The position numbers were made by a program, and so were the translations under genes. DNA of 29,255 nucleotides from a virus. Shown piece by piece: positions 28,835 to 29,255 of the stretch (within the stretch, counting starts at the first letter, position 1; every line of letters begins with the position of its first letter). Below the pieces are notes generated by a model that saw nothing but the letters and a program-made list of their open reading frames with translations, was not told the DNA's origin and ran no database searches. The stretch spans positions 1 to 29,255 of IMG/VR virus record IMGVR_UViG_3300037264_006483, one strand, 5' to 3'.

Positions 28835-29255
28835 CTACGTCCTCTTCTTCTTCGCCTTCTTCTTCGGCTCTTCGACATCCAGGATCTTGTCGATGCCGAC
28901 CTTCACGACCTTGCCTTCCTTCGTCCGCACCTTGATCGCGTTGTCGTCTTCGAGGACCTCAACGACTTCCGCCTTGACGACGCCGGACTTGAGCTTGACC
29001 TTGGCGATGGACCCGACGGTCACCGACACTTCGTCGTCCTCGTCCTCGTCGTCTTCGTCGTCGTCGTCGTCCTTGGCCTTCTTCTTTTTCTTGGCCTTGG
29101 GTTCGTCCTCGTCTTCGTCCTCGTCCTCGTCCTCGTCCTCGTCGTCGTCATCGACGGGCTTGGACTTCTTTTTCTTTTTCGGCTTCTCGTCCTCGTCGTC
29201 GTCCTCGTCGTCGTCGTCCTCGTCGTCTTCGTCGTCGTCGTCGTCGTCGTCGTCG
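28835..29255 (-). CDS. Acidic/lysine-block protein with SH3-like C-terminus (5' partial)
   Basis: The frame is open from the right edge of the window to TAG 28835-28837, so the gene begins beyond base 29255. The visible part is about 140 codons. The upstream 75 codons alternate between Asp/Glu runs and Lys clusters (KPKKKKKSKP, KAKKKKKAK). The last 64 residues form a small beta-barrel-like domain: SVTVGSIAKVKLKSGVVKAE, then a V-R-T-K-E-G-K segment and IDKILDVEE, in the style of KOW/SH3/Tudor-like domains, ending in another Lys/Arg tail. GTG 29029 could be an internal start but the low-complexity part is in the same open frame. A nucleic-acid-binding or chaperone-like role is conceivable; I cannot name a family. 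Confidence 0.65.
   Translation of the reverse strand, partial: DDDDDDDDEDDEDDDDEDDDEDEKPKKKKKSKPVDDDDEDEDEDEDEDEDEPKAKKKKKAKDDDDDEDDEDEDDEVSVTVGSIAKVKLKSGVVKAEVVEVLEDDNAIKVRTKEGKVVKVGIDKILDVEEPKKKAKKKRT

Overview
The window is part of a tailed double-stranded DNA phage (or prophage) genome of the HK97 lineage, most likely a siphovirus. A portal/MuF gene, prohead protease, HK97-fold capsid gene, head-tail connectors, tail tube, tail assembly chaperones and a 1010-residue tape measure follow one another in the usual order, and no contractile sheath gene lies between chaperone and tube. Terminase and the start of the portal would lie to the left of base 1. I see no integrase, tRNA, CRISPR array or insertion sequence, and nothing that identifies the host. 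The sequence is moderately GC-rich; the tail-fibre region (about 14-20 kb) looks somewhat richer in A and T.

Rightward module (1-21648). Bases 1-4520 encode the capsid: a 5'-truncated portal/MuF-like protein, the S78-type protease, the major capsid protein and two tandem paralogous small proteins that may decorate the capsid. Bases 4528-7887 hold an unusual cassette inside the virion block: one SAM methyltransferase and three glycosyltransferases (two GT-A-like, one GT4-type GT-B). Bases 7898-10365 hold the head-tail adaptor, head closure, HK97 gp10-like and tail completion proteins and the tail tube. Bases 10384-11192 encode the tail chaperone with a frameshifted extension, followed by the tape measure (11128-14160). 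Bases 14157-20155 hold distal tail and receptor-facing proteins, including two lectin-like paralogues and a protein with ten short repeats. Bases 20168-21648 are a lysis cassette in which nearly every gene overlaps the next by four bases: a small gene, a membrane protein, a T4-type lysozyme, a 23-residue cationic peptide, and a holin-like gene with a strong internal start.

Strand switch (21649-21859). The two modules converge on a very GC-rich intergenic segment containing two tandem hairpins, two related direct repeats about 240 bp apart, and three exact copies of a 10-bp unit that run into the 3' end of the primase gene. It is a candidate bidirectional terminator or a replication or regulatory site.

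Leftward module (29255-21860), read right to left: an acidic/lysine-block protein truncated by the window edge, a possible 29-residue ORF, a VOC-fold (glyoxalase-like) protein, a protein resembling nucleotide-modification-associated domain 1 (DUF1599-like), a complete short-chain dehydrogenase/reductase, a GT-A-like glycosyltransferase, a small acidic protein, a family A DNA polymerase with proofreading exonuclease, and a primase-helicase. From the VOC gene on, start and stop codons overlap throughout, which suggests one transcript.

The two most interesting features are the methyltransferase/glycosyltransferase cassette embedded among capsid genes (candidate virion glycosylation) and the VOC + Nmad1-like + SDR + glycosyltransferase block coupled to the DNA polymerase (candidate nucleotide or DNA modification pathway). 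Both functions are inferences from family assignment and gene position.
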